Below, piece after piece: positions 16,682-25,952 of a stretch of DNA of 64,000 nt. Source of the DNA: Arthrobacter sp. AZCC_0090 (GTDB lineage: Bacteria; Actinomycetota; Actinomycetes; Actinomycetales; Micrococcaceae). The first letter of the stretch is position 1. Every line of letters begins with the position of its first letter. The DNA is taken from the NCBI RefSeq assembly GCF_014207375.1, contig NZ_JACHEE010000009.1, forward strand, positions 62,001-126,000, in the 5' to 3' direction. Below the pieces are notes generated by a model, which was given only the letters and a program-made list of their open reading frames with translations, was not told the origin of the DNA and did no database searches. The position numbers and the translations under genes were made by a program.

Positions 16682-18103
16682 TCAGGCGAGCTTGTCCGCG
16701 AGGGCGATGATTGCCTTCTCGAACGCCTCGACCGGTGGGTGGGTGATGCCGGCGCCGATCATGCCGATGCCGGCATCCTTGTGCGCGATGGCGGTGTTGA
16801 TGACCGGGAGGATGCCGGTGTCCAGCACTTTGCGGACGTCGATCGCCGTCGGCAAGCCTTGGAAGCCCAGCGATGGGATGGTGATGTTCCGGTTCTCGGT
16901 GGTGGTGATTTCAGCCATCGCGTGCGTGTAGGCGACCGCGTCTTCCACTGTGCCCCCCACGAGCGCGACGATCGCCGGGGCCGCGGCCATGGCGAAGCCG
17001 CCGAATCCATAGGTCTCAGTGATCGCGCTGTCGCCGATGTCCAGCCCGGAGTCTTCCGGCTTGTAGCCGGCGAACATCGGCCCGATGACCTTCTGGGCCG
17101 GCCCCGTGAGCCAGTGGTTGCCGGGCAGGCCGCTCACGCGGATACCGAATTCGACGCCGTTGCGCGCCATGGTGGTCACGATGGTGGAGCCTTCGATCCC
17201 GTGGGCGGCGTCGAGGGCCGCTTTCGCCGTCGCCATCCAGGTGGGGCCGGAGAAGTAGTCGGAGCTGGCGATGAAGTCGAAGACTTCCTTCTTCTGCTCC
17301 GTGCCGAAGCTGGTCTGTAGGAGGGCGGGCGCCAGGGCCTGGAAAAGCAACACAGTGCCGGCGACGTTGCGGTTGTGCGCTTCGTCGCCCATGTGGAGGG
17401 CCTGGGCGAGCATCAGGCGCAGGTCAATAGCCCCGCCGATTTCCATGGCTTCCTTGAGCATGGGGCCCAGGACGTCCCGCATCCAGACGAGGCGGTCAAT
17501 GACGCTCTGGTCGTTGGCGCCCATGCGCAGGATCTTGGCCATCTGCTCTGACAAGTTGGTGTAGGCGTAGTTGCCGTGCGTCTCGTTGTGGACCACGTGC
17601 ATATACATGGATGCGGAGGTGACGCCGGCCATGGAGCCCACGCAGTCGTGCTCGTGGCAGGGCGAGAAGGTAATCTTCCCGGAGGCGGCCACGTCTTCGG
17701 CCTCAACGAGATCGGCGGCGAGGCCTTCGAAGACCAGCGCACCGGTGACAGCACCTTTCATCGGGCCGGACATCCGCTCCCAAGTGATGGGCGGGCCGGC
17801 GTGCAGGATGGTGGTGGCGGTCATGCCGGGAACGACGTCGATTGCGCGGCCGAAGCCCACCAGCATCGGTTTGGCGCTCATGATGCGGTCCGCCGCCTCA
17901 GCGTTCGCGGCGCCAATCTTCTCCGCGAGCTCCGGCCGCTCAAGCTTATCCAGCGCGGCGATCACCTTCGGCTTGCCGCCGCCGGGAGGGGTCCAGTCAA
18001 GGGTGCGGACCTTGGCGCCCTGCGCGGCAATATCCTCTTCGAACATTGCCAGGCCGACGTTGATGACGTTCAACTCACTGTCGAAAAGCTTCGACATGCT
18101 CAT
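16682..18103 (-). CDS. allG: DUF1116 protein, AllG-like subunit of oxamate carbamoyltransferase
   Basis: A 473-residue cytoplasmic protein matching E. coli YlbE/AllG (DUF1116): LFDSELNVINVGLAMFEEDI, DWTPPGGGKPKVIAALDKL, then CHEHDCVGSMAGVTSASMYM and NETHGNYAYTNLSEQ. With AllF (FdrA) and AllH it is known in E. coli to form the transferase that converts oxalurate and phosphate to oxamate and carbamoyl phosphate. Overlap with the fdrA gene (ATGA, 18100-18103) and AAGGAATCAAGGC before the ATG fix the start. Function by homology plus context; the true carbamoyl donor here is not proven. Confidence 0.82.
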   Translation of the reverse strand: MSMSKLFDSELNVINVGLAMFEEDIAAQGAKVRTLDWTPPGGGKPKVIAALDKLERPELAEKIGAANAEAADRIMSAKPMLVGFGRAIDVVPGMTATTILHAGPPITWERMSGPMKGAVTGALVFEGLAADLVEAEDVAASGKITFSPCHEHDCVGSMAGVTSASMYMHVVHNETHGNYAYTNLSEQMAKILRMGANDQSVIDRLVWMRDVLGPMLKEAMEIGGAIDLRLMLAQALHMGDEAHNRNVAGTVLLFQALAPALLQTSFGTEQKKEVFDFIASSDYFSGPTWMATAKAALDAAHGIEGSTIVTTMARNGVEFGIRVSGLPGNHWLTGPAQKVIGPMFAGYKPEDSGLDIGDSAITETYGFGGFAMAAAPAIVALVGGTVEDAVAYTHAMAEITTTENRNITIPSLGFQGLPTAIDVRKVLDTGILPVINTAIAHKDAGIGMIGAGITHPPVEAFEKAIIALADKLA

Positions 18104-19644
18104 GCCTTGATTCCTTCCCGCACCAATGCACGGGCGAATTCGCCCGTCTCGGTGCTGCTGCTGGTAACGATGACTCCGGCCCTTTCAAGGGCCGCAGTTT
18201 GGGCCGCGAGGCCTGGCGTATCCAAGTCCGTCCCGAGGACGTACGCCACGATCTCAAGGTGGCGTCCTGCGTCGGCGGCAATCTTCTTGGCTTCGGTAAT
18301 CGCCGGGAGGGTGACACCTACCGGGTCTTCGTGGGCGCCAAAGCCCAACACGAAGTCCATGATGATGGCCGCCACGGAGGGATCCTTCGCCTCTTCGACC
18401 AGGCGGGCCAGGCGCAAGGAAGGATCGATCATCGGGTGCGGGCGACCGTTGGTGAATTCGTCGTCGCCGAAGTCGAGGAAGGTGTGCCCGGTGCTCGGGT
18501 TGCCCGCGCCGAGCACGAATTCCGGGTTCTTCTGGATGTTGCTCCAGACTTCCTCGCCGTCGTCGAGTAGCGCGTACATCGACTCGTCGCATAGGGTGCC
18601 GCCGCAGAAAAGGCCGCGGATGTTCGTCTGTTCCGGCGAGAGCCGGGCGCGCACGGATTCGATGCGAGCGGCGTCGACGGCCAGGGCAGTGGCAGAAGGC
18701 GAGCCTGTGAGCCGCACGGCGGCCAGGGCGGCGTCGAGGCTGCTCGCGGCGAAGTGACCGCCTGCAGCGGTGACGGCTTCCTCGGAACCGCCGATGAAGT
18801 ACACCACCACGGGCTTGCCGGCGTCGGCGATTTCCGCGAGTACCTTCTTCTCAACCTCCGGCGCGGGCGGCTTGGACACCAGGACTATCGCTTCGGTCTT
18901 CGGGTCCGCCGCGAGGGCCCGGATTCCGTCGATCATCATGACTCCGCCGACTTCGGCGCTCAGGTCGCGCCCGCCGGTACCGATCAGCTGGGAGACGCCG
19001 CCGCCCAGCGCGTGGATTCGGACGCTGACCTCCTGCGAACCGGTGCCGGACGCGGCGACGATGCCGACCGGGCCGGGGCGGACGGCGTTGCCGAAGCAGA
19101 GGGCTACGTTGTTGATGATGGCCGTTCCGCAATCGGGGCCCATCATGAGCAGGCCTTGCTCGTGGGCAAGAGCCTTCAGTGCGATTTCCTCTTCAACGGG
19201 GACGTTGTCGCTGAACATCATCACGCTCATCCCGTTTTCAAGGGCCTTGCGTGCCTCGCGCCCGGCATAGGCGCCGTTGACCGCGATGATCGCCAGGTTC
19301 GCCCCGGCGTCGGCATGTGCGGCCGCGGCAATGGTGCGGTACGAGATCTCCGCCGCGCCGCCGGACGGTGCCCGGCGTGTGAGCAGTTCCTCGATCTGCG
19401 GGACGATCGCGTCGGCGTTCCCGCCGCCGGATGGGACGACGACGATCATCAGGTCGCCGTTGCCCGCCTCGGCGAGTTCGGGGGTGAGCAGACCGAGGTT
19501 CTTCAGAACTCCCTTGTTCATCTCGGTCGCCATCGCGACGAACGCCTGTTCGACGCCGTCGATCCCGTTCGCTTTCGTCGATATCGACATCAGCGATACC
19601 GAATCGAAATAGCTGTTCTTCTTGATCACCGCTGTGACACTCAC
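18100..19644 (-). CDS. fdrA: FdrA/AllF-like acyl-CoA-synthetase-fold subunit of oxamate carbamoyltransferase
   Basis: A 514-residue protein of the FdrA family, which resembles the alpha and beta chains of succinyl-CoA synthetase. GIVAASGTGSQEVSVRIHAL and GGGVSQLIGTGGRDLSAEVG match the nucleotide/CoA-binding region; GPDCGTAIINNVALCFGNAV contains the Cys-bearing loop typical of FdrA. The start is a GTG at 19644 that overlaps the upstream stop by GTGA. It sits between the AllG- and AllH-like genes, the same trio as in E. coli. The order differs: the DUF2877 gene leads. Confidence 0.85.
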   Translation of the reverse strand: MSVTAVIKKNSYFDSVSLMSISTKANGIDGVEQAFVAMATEMNKGVLKNLGLLTPELAEAGNGDLMIVVVPSGGGNADAIVPQIEELLTRRAPSGGAAEISYRTIAAAAHADAGANLAIIAVNGAYAGREARKALENGMSVMMFSDNVPVEEEIALKALAHEQGLLMMGPDCGTAIINNVALCFGNAVRPGPVGIVAASGTGSQEVSVRIHALGGGVSQLIGTGGRDLSAEVGGVMMIDGIRALAADPKTEAIVLVSKPPAPEVEKKVLAEIADAGKPVVVYFIGGSEEAVTAAGGHFAASSLDAALAAVRLTGSPSATALAVDAARIESVRARLSPEQTNIRGLFCGGTLCDESMYALLDDGEEVWSNIQKNPEFVLGAGNPSTGHTFLDFGDDEFTNGRPHPMIDPSLRLARLVEEAKDPSVAAIIMDFVLGFGAHEDPVGVTLPAITEAKKIAADAGRHLEIVAYVLGTDLDTPGLAAQTAALERAGVIVTSSSTETGEFARALVREGIKA

Positions 19645-20591
19645 ATGGATCCTCTCAGTTCTGTTTCGAGGCGGAGTCCGGCCAGAAGGCCGGACAGGAT
19701 GTCTGTTCCCGAGGTGTGGCCAATGCGCAAAGCGCGGTTCACCGGGGCTCGGAGGTGCCGGGCAAGTTCGGCCGGGCTTTCCGCGCGTTGGCGGAAGAGC
19801 TGGCTGAGCAGCTCGAGGACGCTTTCGCGGGCGCGCCCATCGAGCGATTCCCGCAGCGTCGTCCAGCTAAGCAGGGTGGTGCGGTCTGAATATTGCCCGA
19901 CGACGGCGGAGATCACTTCGCGTGCCCCGCCGAGCCGACTTCCGGGCTGGGCCGCGAGCAATGTCAGGCCGCTGAGGAAATCGTCGCCGGCCGGGGTAAG
20001 TCCGGGGCCGAGACCGAGCAGTTGCAACGCGGTCTCGCCGATGTGGTCCGGCTGGTTGGCACGGATTGCAGCCACGAGGGCCTCGCATCCGTTGCGCAGG
20101 CCTGCGGCGATTTGTTCCTCGAAGGCATTGGCGTGCGCCGACTCCTTCTGGGCGGACTCCTCAAGGATTCCGCCACGGATGCCGAGTTCGTCGAGCAGTC
20201 CAGCCAGGACATGGCCGCGCATTTGGAACTCCTCTGCCGCGAGATGTTCCAACGAGACCTTCTTCGCGAACCATTCCCGGGCTCCGGACAGCAACACTGT
20301 AGGTGCGTCCGGGCTCTCGAAACGGATCTGCTGCGCGCCGAAGGCCACCGGATCGCCGGCCTGGACATCCTCCCTGCTCCAGTCGCGCACTTCGGCACGG
20401 ATAGTCCACGGTGCGTCATCCAATTGTTGGGCGGCAAGGGCGACCAACTGCCCGCACGGAGCCAGGACGTTGATGACCCGGTCAAAGACCGAATGTACTT
20501 TTCCCGTGCCCGGATTCTCACGGAGGGCAGGCAGCAAGACCGAATCCAAGGAAACGGATGGTATACGGTTCGGCCGCGCCGATGTTTTCAT
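19641..20591 (-). CDS. allH: DUF2877 protein, AllH-like subunit of oxamate carbamoyltransferase
   Basis: A 316-residue protein matching YlbF/AllH (DUF2877). The key stretch LLGLGPGLTPAGDDFLSGLT, near residue 205, is the family signature; GHTSGTDILSGLLAGL near the C-terminus is also conserved. The ATG at 20591 follows AAAGGAGGGTT. It is the first gene of the minus-strand unit and lies divergent to carbamate kinase with an operator between. A partial copy of the operator half (GATGGTATAC, 20557-20566) lies inside its first codons. Confidence 0.83.
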   Translation of the reverse strand: MKTSARPNRIPSVSLDSVLLPALRENPGTGKVHSVFDRVINVLAPCGQLVALAAQQLDDAPWTIRAEVRDWSREDVQAGDPVAFGAQQIRFESPDAPTVLLSGAREWFAKKVSLEHLAAEEFQMRGHVLAGLLDELGIRGGILEESAQKESAHANAFEEQIAAGLRNGCEALVAAIRANQPDHIGETALQLLGLGPGLTPAGDDFLSGLTLLAAQPGSRLGGAREVISAVVGQYSDRTTLLSWTTLRESLDGRARESVLELLSQLFRQRAESPAELARHLRAPVNRALRIGHTSGTDILSGLLAGLRLETELRGSM

Positions 20592-20648
20592 AACCCTCCT
20601 TTGTCCGCCTTCCAGGGGCGAGACGCGGCCCGTTCGACCGCTGGTTCT

Positions 20649-20668
20649 GATGATGGTATACCATCATC
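20649..20668. promoter_or_regulatory. 20-bp perfect palindrome between divergent operons, GntR(FadR)-type operator
   Basis: GATGATGGTATACCATCATC is a perfect dyad. The core TGGTATACCA fits the TGGT-N-ACCA pattern recognised by FadR-subgroup GntR repressors. It precedes TATCTT (20671-20676), a plausible -10 for carbamate kinase, so a bound protein would block that promoter. No GntR gene is present in the window. Confidence 0.65.
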
Positions 20669-20702
20669 CGTATCTTGAAGCCAATTCCAGAGGAGGATTC
20701 AA

Positions 20703-21632
20703 ATGCGACTAGTGGTTGCACTGGGCGGAAACGCCCTGGCCCGCCGCGGTGAGCCGATGACGGCAGACCGCCTGCGTGCGAACGTGAAAGCAAGCTGTCA
20801 AGCCCTTGCCGCCCTGGCAAAGGAGCACGAGCTGGTGATCACGCACGGCAACGGTCCCCAGGTCGGCTTGCTTGCCCTGCAGAACCTTGCCTACCAGGAC
20901 GTCGCGGCATACCCCCTAGATATCCTTGGCGCCGAGACCCAAGGCATGATCGGGTACGTCATCCAGCAGGAACTATCCAATGCCCTGGCTGGAGAACGGG
21001 AGGTTGCCGCCGTCGTGACCACCACTGTCGTAGACGAACACGATCCCGCCTTTGAACGGCCCACCAAGCTCATCGGCCCCCAGTACTCCGCGCAGGATGC
21101 CGCGGAAGCCGCGTCCGAGTACCGCTGGACGATTGCCAAGGACGGCAACGCCTTCCGCCGTGTAGTTCCTTCTCCGGACCCCGTTAGCATCCTCCAGGCA
21201 CCGCTGGTCCGGCTGCTCCTGGAAAAGGGCCGCCTCGTAGTGTGCGTCGGCGGGGGCGGCGTTCCTGTGAAGATCGACGGAAAAGGCCGCCAGACCGGTA
21301 TGCAGGCCGTTGTCGACAAAGACCTTGCCAGTGCTGCCCTTGCCGCGGAGCTCGGGGCCGACACCCTCATTATGCTCACCGACGGCGACTACGTCAGCGA
21401 AAACTGGGGCACCCCCGAGCAGCGCGACATCCTCACGGCCTCGCCGGAGGCCATCTCCGAGCTGGCTTTCGCCGAGGGATCCATGAAGCCGAAGGTCGAC
21501 GCCGCGATCCGTGTCGCCAAGGCCGGCGGCCGCGCCCTGATTGGCCCGCTGGACCGCCTGGACGACCTGCTGGCGCGCAAGGTCGGGACGGAAATCCGCC
21601 CAGATGTTCCGGAGGGCATCGTTTTCGCCTAA
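20703..21632 (+). CDS. arcC: Carbamate kinase
   Basis: A 309-residue amino-acid-kinase-fold enzyme: carbamoyl phosphate + ADP gives ATP + carbamate. The N-terminus LVVALGGNALARRGEPMT and the motif ITHGNGPQVGLLALQNLAYQ are diagnostic; VCVGGGGVPV and DKDLASAALAAELGADTLIM are the nucleotide-site motifs. RBS AGAGGAGGATTCAA. Divergent from the AllH/AllF/AllG genes with 111 bases between, it supplies the step after carbamoyl transfer (the role of E. coli AllK). No arginine deiminase genes are near, which favours the oxalurate route over the arginine route. Confidence 0.93.
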   Translation: MRLVVALGGNALARRGEPMTADRLRANVKASCQALAALAKEHELVITHGNGPQVGLLALQNLAYQDVAAYPLDILGAETQGMIGYVIQQELSNALAGEREVAAVVTTTVVDEHDPAFERPTKLIGPQYSAQDAAEAASEYRWTIAKDGNAFRRVVPSPDPVSILQAPLVRLLLEKGRLVVCVGGGGVPVKIDGKGRQTGMQAVVDKDLASAALAAELGADTLIMLTDGDYVSENWGTPEQRDILTASPEAISELAFAEGSMKPKVDAAIRVAKAGGRALIGPLDRLDDLLARKVGTEIRPDVPEGIVFA

Positions 21633-22101
21633 GCAGCTCCGCAGCTCGGAGGGCCTTCCGTGGGGCGTCCTACAAGCCTATTCGAAACAAAGTAGCGGGT
21701 CAGTCAAACTTCGTTCCTTCAGTGCCGAACACGTCACGGCACTGACCGAGGACTACCAGTCAAGGATGCGAGTCAAGGACGGTTCTTCGGCCGACGCGGT
21801 ACTCCAAGGGACTCCTCAGTCGCGCCGATCCGACAACGCGAATACGCGGTTCGCCGATCGGCCACCACCTTTACATCGTGAGTACAACGTTGCAAAATAG
21901 AGGCTGCGAACCCGCTGGATCCTCGTCAGCGGGAAGAAGGGGGCTGAACTTGCGCGCATGTCCGGGTTGTCGCCGTCGGCCCCCATGCTCCCGCTGTCCC
22001 AGGGGTACGCGCCGTCAAGGGCGCGTCCCCCAAAGATTCCGGACCTCGTGCCCGAAATCCGGACCCCTGGGTACTATGTGCTTCAAGCCTAGGAGGTTGT
22101 A
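21633..22101 (+). other. 469-bp gap with LacI-regulator promoter region
   Basis: No gene is visible. The octamer TCCGGACC occurs twice, at 22038-22045 and 22058-22065, exactly two helical turns apart, just upstream of TACTAT (22072-22077), a possible -10 for the following lacI-type gene, whose AGGAGG is at 22091-22096. A LacI-type box lies at 21882-21895 (separate entry). Confidence 0.5.
21882..21895. promoter_or_regulatory. LacI-type box GTACAACGTTGCAA
   Basis: It contains the palindromic core CAACGTTG. The central twelve bases TACAACGTTGCA recur at 29778-29789 in the promoter of the sugar importer. It lies 207 bases upstream of the lacI-type gene at 22102, whose recognition helix SVKTVSNVV differs from that of the arabinose repressor. 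Confidence 0.5.
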
Positions 22102-23136
22102 GTGGCCACTCTGCGCGATGTCGCGGCCCTGGCGGGGGTTTCCGTCAAAACCGTTTCTAACGTTGTCAATGGTTTCGAGTTCATCCGGGACAGCACGCGC
22201 GAGCGGGTGAACAACGCAATCGCCGAGCTCGGCTACAAGCCGAACCTCGTGGCCCGAAATCTGCGGGCCGGAAGGACTGGTGTGATCGGCCTCGCCGTGC
22301 CGGAGCTGAAGTTCAGCTACTTCGCCGAGCTCGCAGACGCTGTCCTTGAGGCCGCCCGACGACGAGGATACGTGGTCCTCATCGAGCAGACAGGCGGAGA
22401 GCGGTCGTCCGAAATCGAGTTGCTTCACGGCTCCCGGATCTCCATGATGGACGGATTGCTATTCTCCCCTCTGGGGCTGTCCAGCGACGACGGAAGAGAG
22501 CTCGAGGTGGACTATCCGGTCGTCCTGCTCGGGGAACGGATCTTCAACGGCCCGACCGACCATGTGACCATGCAGAACGTCGAAGGTGCTGCCATGGCGG
22601 TGCGTCATCTCCTGACTTCCGGGCGAAAGCGGATCGCGGTGCTCGGCGCCCACGAGGGCGAAATTATCGGTTCGGCGTCCTTACGCCTCGACGGATACCG
22701 GGCGGCACTGGAGCAGGCGGGCGTCCCCTTCGACCCAAGCCTGGTCGTGCATCGGCAAGGCTGGCACCGAACCGACGGGGCCGAGGCCATGCAGGAGCTC
22801 ATCCGCCGCGAGATACCATTCGACGCCGTCTTCGCGCTCAATGACGAACTGGCCCTCGGAGCCCTCCGCACCCTGTTCCACTCGGGAATTAGTGTCCCGA
22901 AGGACGTTGCGGTGGTCGGCTTCGACAACGTCACCGAGGCGCAATTCGCCATGCCCAGCCTCACCACCATCGACCCTAACAGGGCAAAGATCGCCGAGAC
23001 CGCCGTCGACGCGCTCCTTGAGAGGATCGCCGGGCGCGGCAAGCCAGACGAGCCCGGGCCGCGGATCTTCGAGGTCCCGGCGACGCTCGTCCCGCGGGAG
23101 TCCGCGTCAGCAGGGATCCGCAGCGCTGTCGCCTGA
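22102..23136 (+). CDS. LacI-family transcriptional regulator
   Basis: A 344-residue repressor. The helix-turn-helix TLRDVAALAGVSVKTVSNVV is at residues 3-22, the hinge helix LVARNLRAGRTGVIGL follows, and the periplasmic-binding-protein-like sugar domain fills the rest (FAELADAVLEAARRRGYVV; IPFDAVFALNDELALGAL; VVGFDNVTEAQFAMPSLTTI). The start is GTG with AGGAGG six bases upstream. It follows carbamate kinase, but LacI proteins usually sense sugars, and a matching box occurs before the sugar importer at 29.8 kb; I suspect it serves that importer rather than the carbamoyl genes. Confidence 0.9.
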   Translation: MATLRDVAALAGVSVKTVSNVVNGFEFIRDSTRERVNNAIAELGYKPNLVARNLRAGRTGVIGLAVPELKFSYFAELADAVLEAARRRGYVVLIEQTGGERSSEIELLHGSRISMMDGLLFSPLGLSSDDGRELEVDYPVVLLGERIFNGPTDHVTMQNVEGAAMAVRHLLTSGRKRIAVLGAHEGEIIGSASLRLDGYRAALEQAGVPFDPSLVVHRQGWHRTDGAEAMQELIRREIPFDAVFALNDELALGALRTLFHSGISVPKDVAVVGFDNVTEAQFAMPSLTTIDPNRAKIAETAVDALLERIAGRGKPDEPGPRIFEVPATLVPRESASAGIRSAVA

Positions 23137-23146
23137 TTCTCTCGGC

Positions 23147-23222
23147 GTGCATGACGCGGTTCTTGATGTCGGTGAACACGCTCATCCAGAACTTGACGCC
23201 CTGGCCGACGGCACCGGGCCGT
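23147..23222 (-). pseudogene. IS256-family transposase fragment
   Basis: On the minus strand a frame reads AVGQGVKFWMSVFTDIKNRV, which resembles the EGAKFWLSVLTELKNRGV segment of IS256/mutator transposases. Only about 25 residues remain, ten bases after the LacI stop, at the left edge of the arabinose module. Flanking terminal repeats are not visible. Confidence 0.5.
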
Positions 23223-23226
23223 GGAA

Positions 23227-23436
23227 TTAGCGGAAAAGCTCTCGAGTCATTCCGAAGGGGACCTGGTCGGAGAGTTCGGCCGTGTAGTGTCCTGGTTGGT
23301 GGCGAGTGATGAGGATCCCGCGTGTCCTGGCATAGAGCGCGGTTTCCTGTAGGTCTCGCACCGCGGCCGCGAGCCGATGATCAAGGTCGTTGCGGGTGTT
23401 AACGTATATGTCGATGCGTTCGGTGAGGGTGACCAT
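23227..23436 (-). CDS. Small hypothetical protein (69 aa)
   Basis: I do not recognise the family. The protein begins MVTLTERIDIYVNTRNDLDH and reads as compact soluble alpha/beta sequence with no membrane segment. A strong AAGGAAGG lies seven bases before the ATG at 23436, and codon use is like its neighbours, so it is probably expressed. It sits between the transposase scrap and galM on the galM strand, 61 bases after nothing obvious; its link to arabinose use is unknown. Confidence 0.6.
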   Translation of the reverse strand: MVTLTERIDIYVNTRNDLDHRLAAAVRDLQETALYARTRGILITRHQPGHYTAELSDQVPFGMTRELFR

Positions 23437-23497
23437 GTTATGCCTTCCTTTGTGGCGGGTTCATGCTTCGGCGAGTCTTGAAATCGAGAGACTGCTG

Positions 23498-24400
23498 TCA
23501 CGCAGCGAAAATGCTCCACCGTGCCTCGTGCACTGAGCCTGCTTCCAGCCGGACCAGGTCCCGCCCGCTGTTGAAGGCATCGGGTGGGCAGGTCATGGGT
23601 TCCAGGGCCAGTCCGAGGCGGTTGGGCATCGGCGCGGGTTTGTCCGCGGTGTGGACCTGCAGCCATGGGCTGTTCCGGTCCCACGACATGCCCACGCCCG
23701 TTCCCGAGGGTTCGCGGACCACGACGCGGGCGGTCCCGTCGTCGTCGTACTTAATGTCCGTAAACGCATGGTCGATTTCCGTCGCCCCAATGGTGCGCGG
23801 TGTACGGAAATCGAACTCGCGGCCTGCCACGGGGAGCATTGCAATGGGCAGTAGCCGGTCGGTGGTGACCTCCAGGAAGGATTCGGCGGGCAGTTCGAGG
23901 ACCCATTCGTCCAGCGGGGCGGGTCCGGCCAGCAGATACGGGTGCGGGCACACACCGTAGGGCGCGGTGTGCTTTCCGAGGTTTCTTGCTGTCACTGTGG
24001 TGTGCAGCCCCCCAGAGTCCAGCTGGTAGTCCAGCTGCAACGCGAGCCGGAACGGATACCCGGGGCTGTCGCCAAGTTCGCAGGACAGGCTGAGGCTATC
24101 GCTGCTGCCGGCTTGAAGTGTCCAGAGCTGGTTGAACACAAGTCCGTGCAATGCGGTCCGTCGCGCGGGCTCGTTGAGCGGAAGGTGCAGGACGGTGCCG
24201 TCGTGGCGGTAGCTTCCATCGGCGATCCGGTTGGGCCACGGGGCGGCGATGATGCCCCGGTAGTCCGGGATGGGCGCGGCGGCGTCGAACGGAACCACCA
24301 GGTCCCGGCCCTGGTATGTCAGCTGCCGCAGCGCGCCGCCCCGTTGGACGACCGACGCGGTGTAGTCGCCGGCGACCAGCCGGAATTCCTCGCCGTTCAC
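23498..24400 (-). CDS. Aldose 1-epimerase family protein
   Basis: A 300-residue galactose-mutarotase-fold enzyme, predicted to interconvert sugar anomers in the cytoplasm before isomerisation. [15 protein letters not shown] near residue 59 and [13 protein letters not shown] hold the first His; [11 protein letters not shown] holds the second; [16 protein letters not shown] near the C-terminus holds the catalytic Glu. The GTG start at 24400 overlaps the araA stop by GTGA, so it is the last gene of araBDA-galM. Arabinose or arabinoside-derived sugar is the likely substrate by context. Confidence 0.88.
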   Translation of the reverse strand: MNGEEFRLVAGDYTASVVQRGGALRQLTYQGRDLVVPFDAAAPIPDYRGIIAAPWPNRIADGSYRHDGTVLHLPLNEPARRTALHGLVFNQLWTLQAGSSDSLSLSCELGDSPGYPFRLALQLDYQLDSGGLHTTVTARNLGKHTAPYGVCPHPYLLAGPAPLDEWVLELPAESFLEVTTDRLLPIAMLPVAGREFDFRTPRTIGATEIDHAFTDIKYDDDGTARVVVREPSGTGVGMSWDRNSPWLQVHTADKPAPMPNRLGLALEPMTCPPDAFNSGRDLVRLEAGSVHEARWSIFAA

Positions 24401-25917
24401 AGCCCGCTGGCGAGTTTGTAGTAGGCGGCGTTCCAGGCCAGTTCCTTCTTGAACGCCTTGAGGGTGGTGCCCTCGTCGATGGTGAGCAGTTCGGTTTGGG
24501 CGATCTCGGCGAAGTCCTCGAACACGTCCATGCCTACCTGGGTGGAGAGGACGGTGTGGTGCGCGGCGCCCGCGGTAAGCCACGCGGCGGCCGAGGTCGC
24601 GAAGTCGGGTTTGGGTGACCACAAGGCCCGTGCGACCGGGAGGTTGGGGAGCGGCTCAGGGAGGTCGACGACGTCGACCGCGTTGGCCACGAGGCGGAAC
24701 CGGTCGCGCATGTCCGACAGCGCGACGACCACACCAGGGCCGGCGTCGGTGTCGAAGACCATGCGGACGGGATCTTCCTTGCCGCCGATGCCCAGCGGGT
24801 GGATCTCCACGCGCGGCTTGGCCTTGGTCAGGGAGGGGCAGACTTCGAGCATGTGGGCGCCGAGGATCTTCTCCTGCCCCGGGGTCAGGTGGTAGGTGTA
24901 GTCCTCCATGAGGGACGCGCCGCCGGGCAGCCCGGCGCCCATGACCTTCGCGGCCCGGACCAGGATCGCGGTCTTCCAGTCGCCCTCGGCCCCGAAGCCG
25001 TAGCCGTCGGCCATAAGCCTCTGCACCGCCATCCCGGGAAGCTGCCGCAGCGCGCCCAGATCCTCGAACGACGTCGTGAACGCGGCCGAGCCGTTCGCCT
25101 CCAGCATGCTGCGCAGACCGAGTTCGATACGGGCGCTGTAACGCAGCGATTCATGCCTGGCAGCGCCGGCCTTCAGCTCGGGTGCGACCTCGTAGAGGCG
25201 CTCGTACTCGGCGACGAGGGCGTCGACGTCGGACTCCGCGGCGCCGTGCACGGCGTCGGCGAGCTCGTTGACCGACCAGGTGTTGACCGAGACGCCGAAG
25301 CGCAGCTCGGCCTCGGTCTTGTCCCCTTCGGTGACGGCAACGTTGCGCATGTTGTCCCCGAAACGGGTCAGCTTCAGGGTGCGCACGGCGGCCCAGCCCG
25401 CGGCAGCGCGCTGCCAGGCGCCTACCTGGCGCGTGACCTCCGGGTTGGTCACGTGCCCGACGACGGTCTTGCGCGGCACGCCGAGCCGGGACTGGATGTA
25501 GCCGAATTCGCGGTCCCCGTGGGCCGCCTGGTTCAGGTTCATGAAATCGAAGTCGATGTCCGCCCACGGAAGGGCCACGTTCGCCTGGGTGTGCAGGTGC
25601 AGGAGGGGTTTGCGGAGCAGGTCCAGGCCCTGGATCCACATCTTGGCCGGACTAAAGGTGTGCATCCACGCGGTCACGCCGATCACGGCGTCCTCCGCGT
25701 TCGCCTCGAGCGCGGTGCGGCGGATCGCGTCCGCATCCGTCAGCACTGGCTTCCAGACCAGCTTGACCGGCACATGTGAGGACGCGTTCAGGGCGGCGGC
25801 GATCTCCTGCGACTGGGCGGCCACCTGCTTGAGGACGTCCTCGCCATAGAGGTGCTGGCTGCCGGTCAGGAACCAGACTTCGTAGTGTTCGAGAGAGGTG
25901 TTGTGGGCGATGGGCAT
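24397..25917 (-). CDS. araA: L-arabinose isomerase
   Basis: A 506-residue enzyme converting L-arabinose to L-ribulose. The N-terminus [20 protein letters not shown] is diagnostic; [37 protein letters not shown] and [20 protein letters not shown] follow, including the metal-binding Glu and His residues (E in SFEDLGAL region and MEDYTYH; H in GAHMLEV and HHTVLS). Full length for the family. The ATG at 25917 follows CAGGAGAAACGC. Operon order is araB-araD-araA-galM. Confidence 0.96.
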   Translation of the reverse strand: MPIAHNTSLEHYEVWFLTGSQHLYGEDVLKQVAAQSQEIAAALNASSHVPVKLVWKPVLTDADAIRRTALEANAEDAVIGVTAWMHTFSPAKMWIQGLDLLRKPLLHLHTQANVALPWADIDFDFMNLNQAAHGDREFGYIQSRLGVPRKTVVGHVTNPEVTRQVGAWQRAAAGWAAVRTLKLTRFGDNMRNVAVTEGDKTEAELRFGVSVNTWSVNELADAVHGAAESDVDALVAEYERLYEVAPELKAGAARHESLRYSARIELGLRSMLEANGSAAFTTSFEDLGALRQLPGMAVQRLMADGYGFGAEGDWKTAILVRAAKVMGAGLPGGASLMEDYTYHLTPGQEKILGAHMLEVCPSLTKAKPRVEIHPLGIGGKEDPVRMVFDTDAGPGVVVALSDMRDRFRLVANAVDVVDLPEPLPNLPVARALWSPKPDFATSAAAWLTAGAAHHTVLSTQVGMDVFEDFAEIAQTELLTIDEGTTLKAFKKELAWNAAYYKLASGL

Positions 25918-25952
25918 GCGTTTCTCCTGGAAAAGTTCGTGGTTGCCGCGCG

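Noticed and set aside
20649..20668. The palindrome as operator for the LacI-type protein at 22102
   Set aside because: LacI operators have a central CG (as in AACGTT or AGCGCT); the GGTATACC core fits GntR instead.
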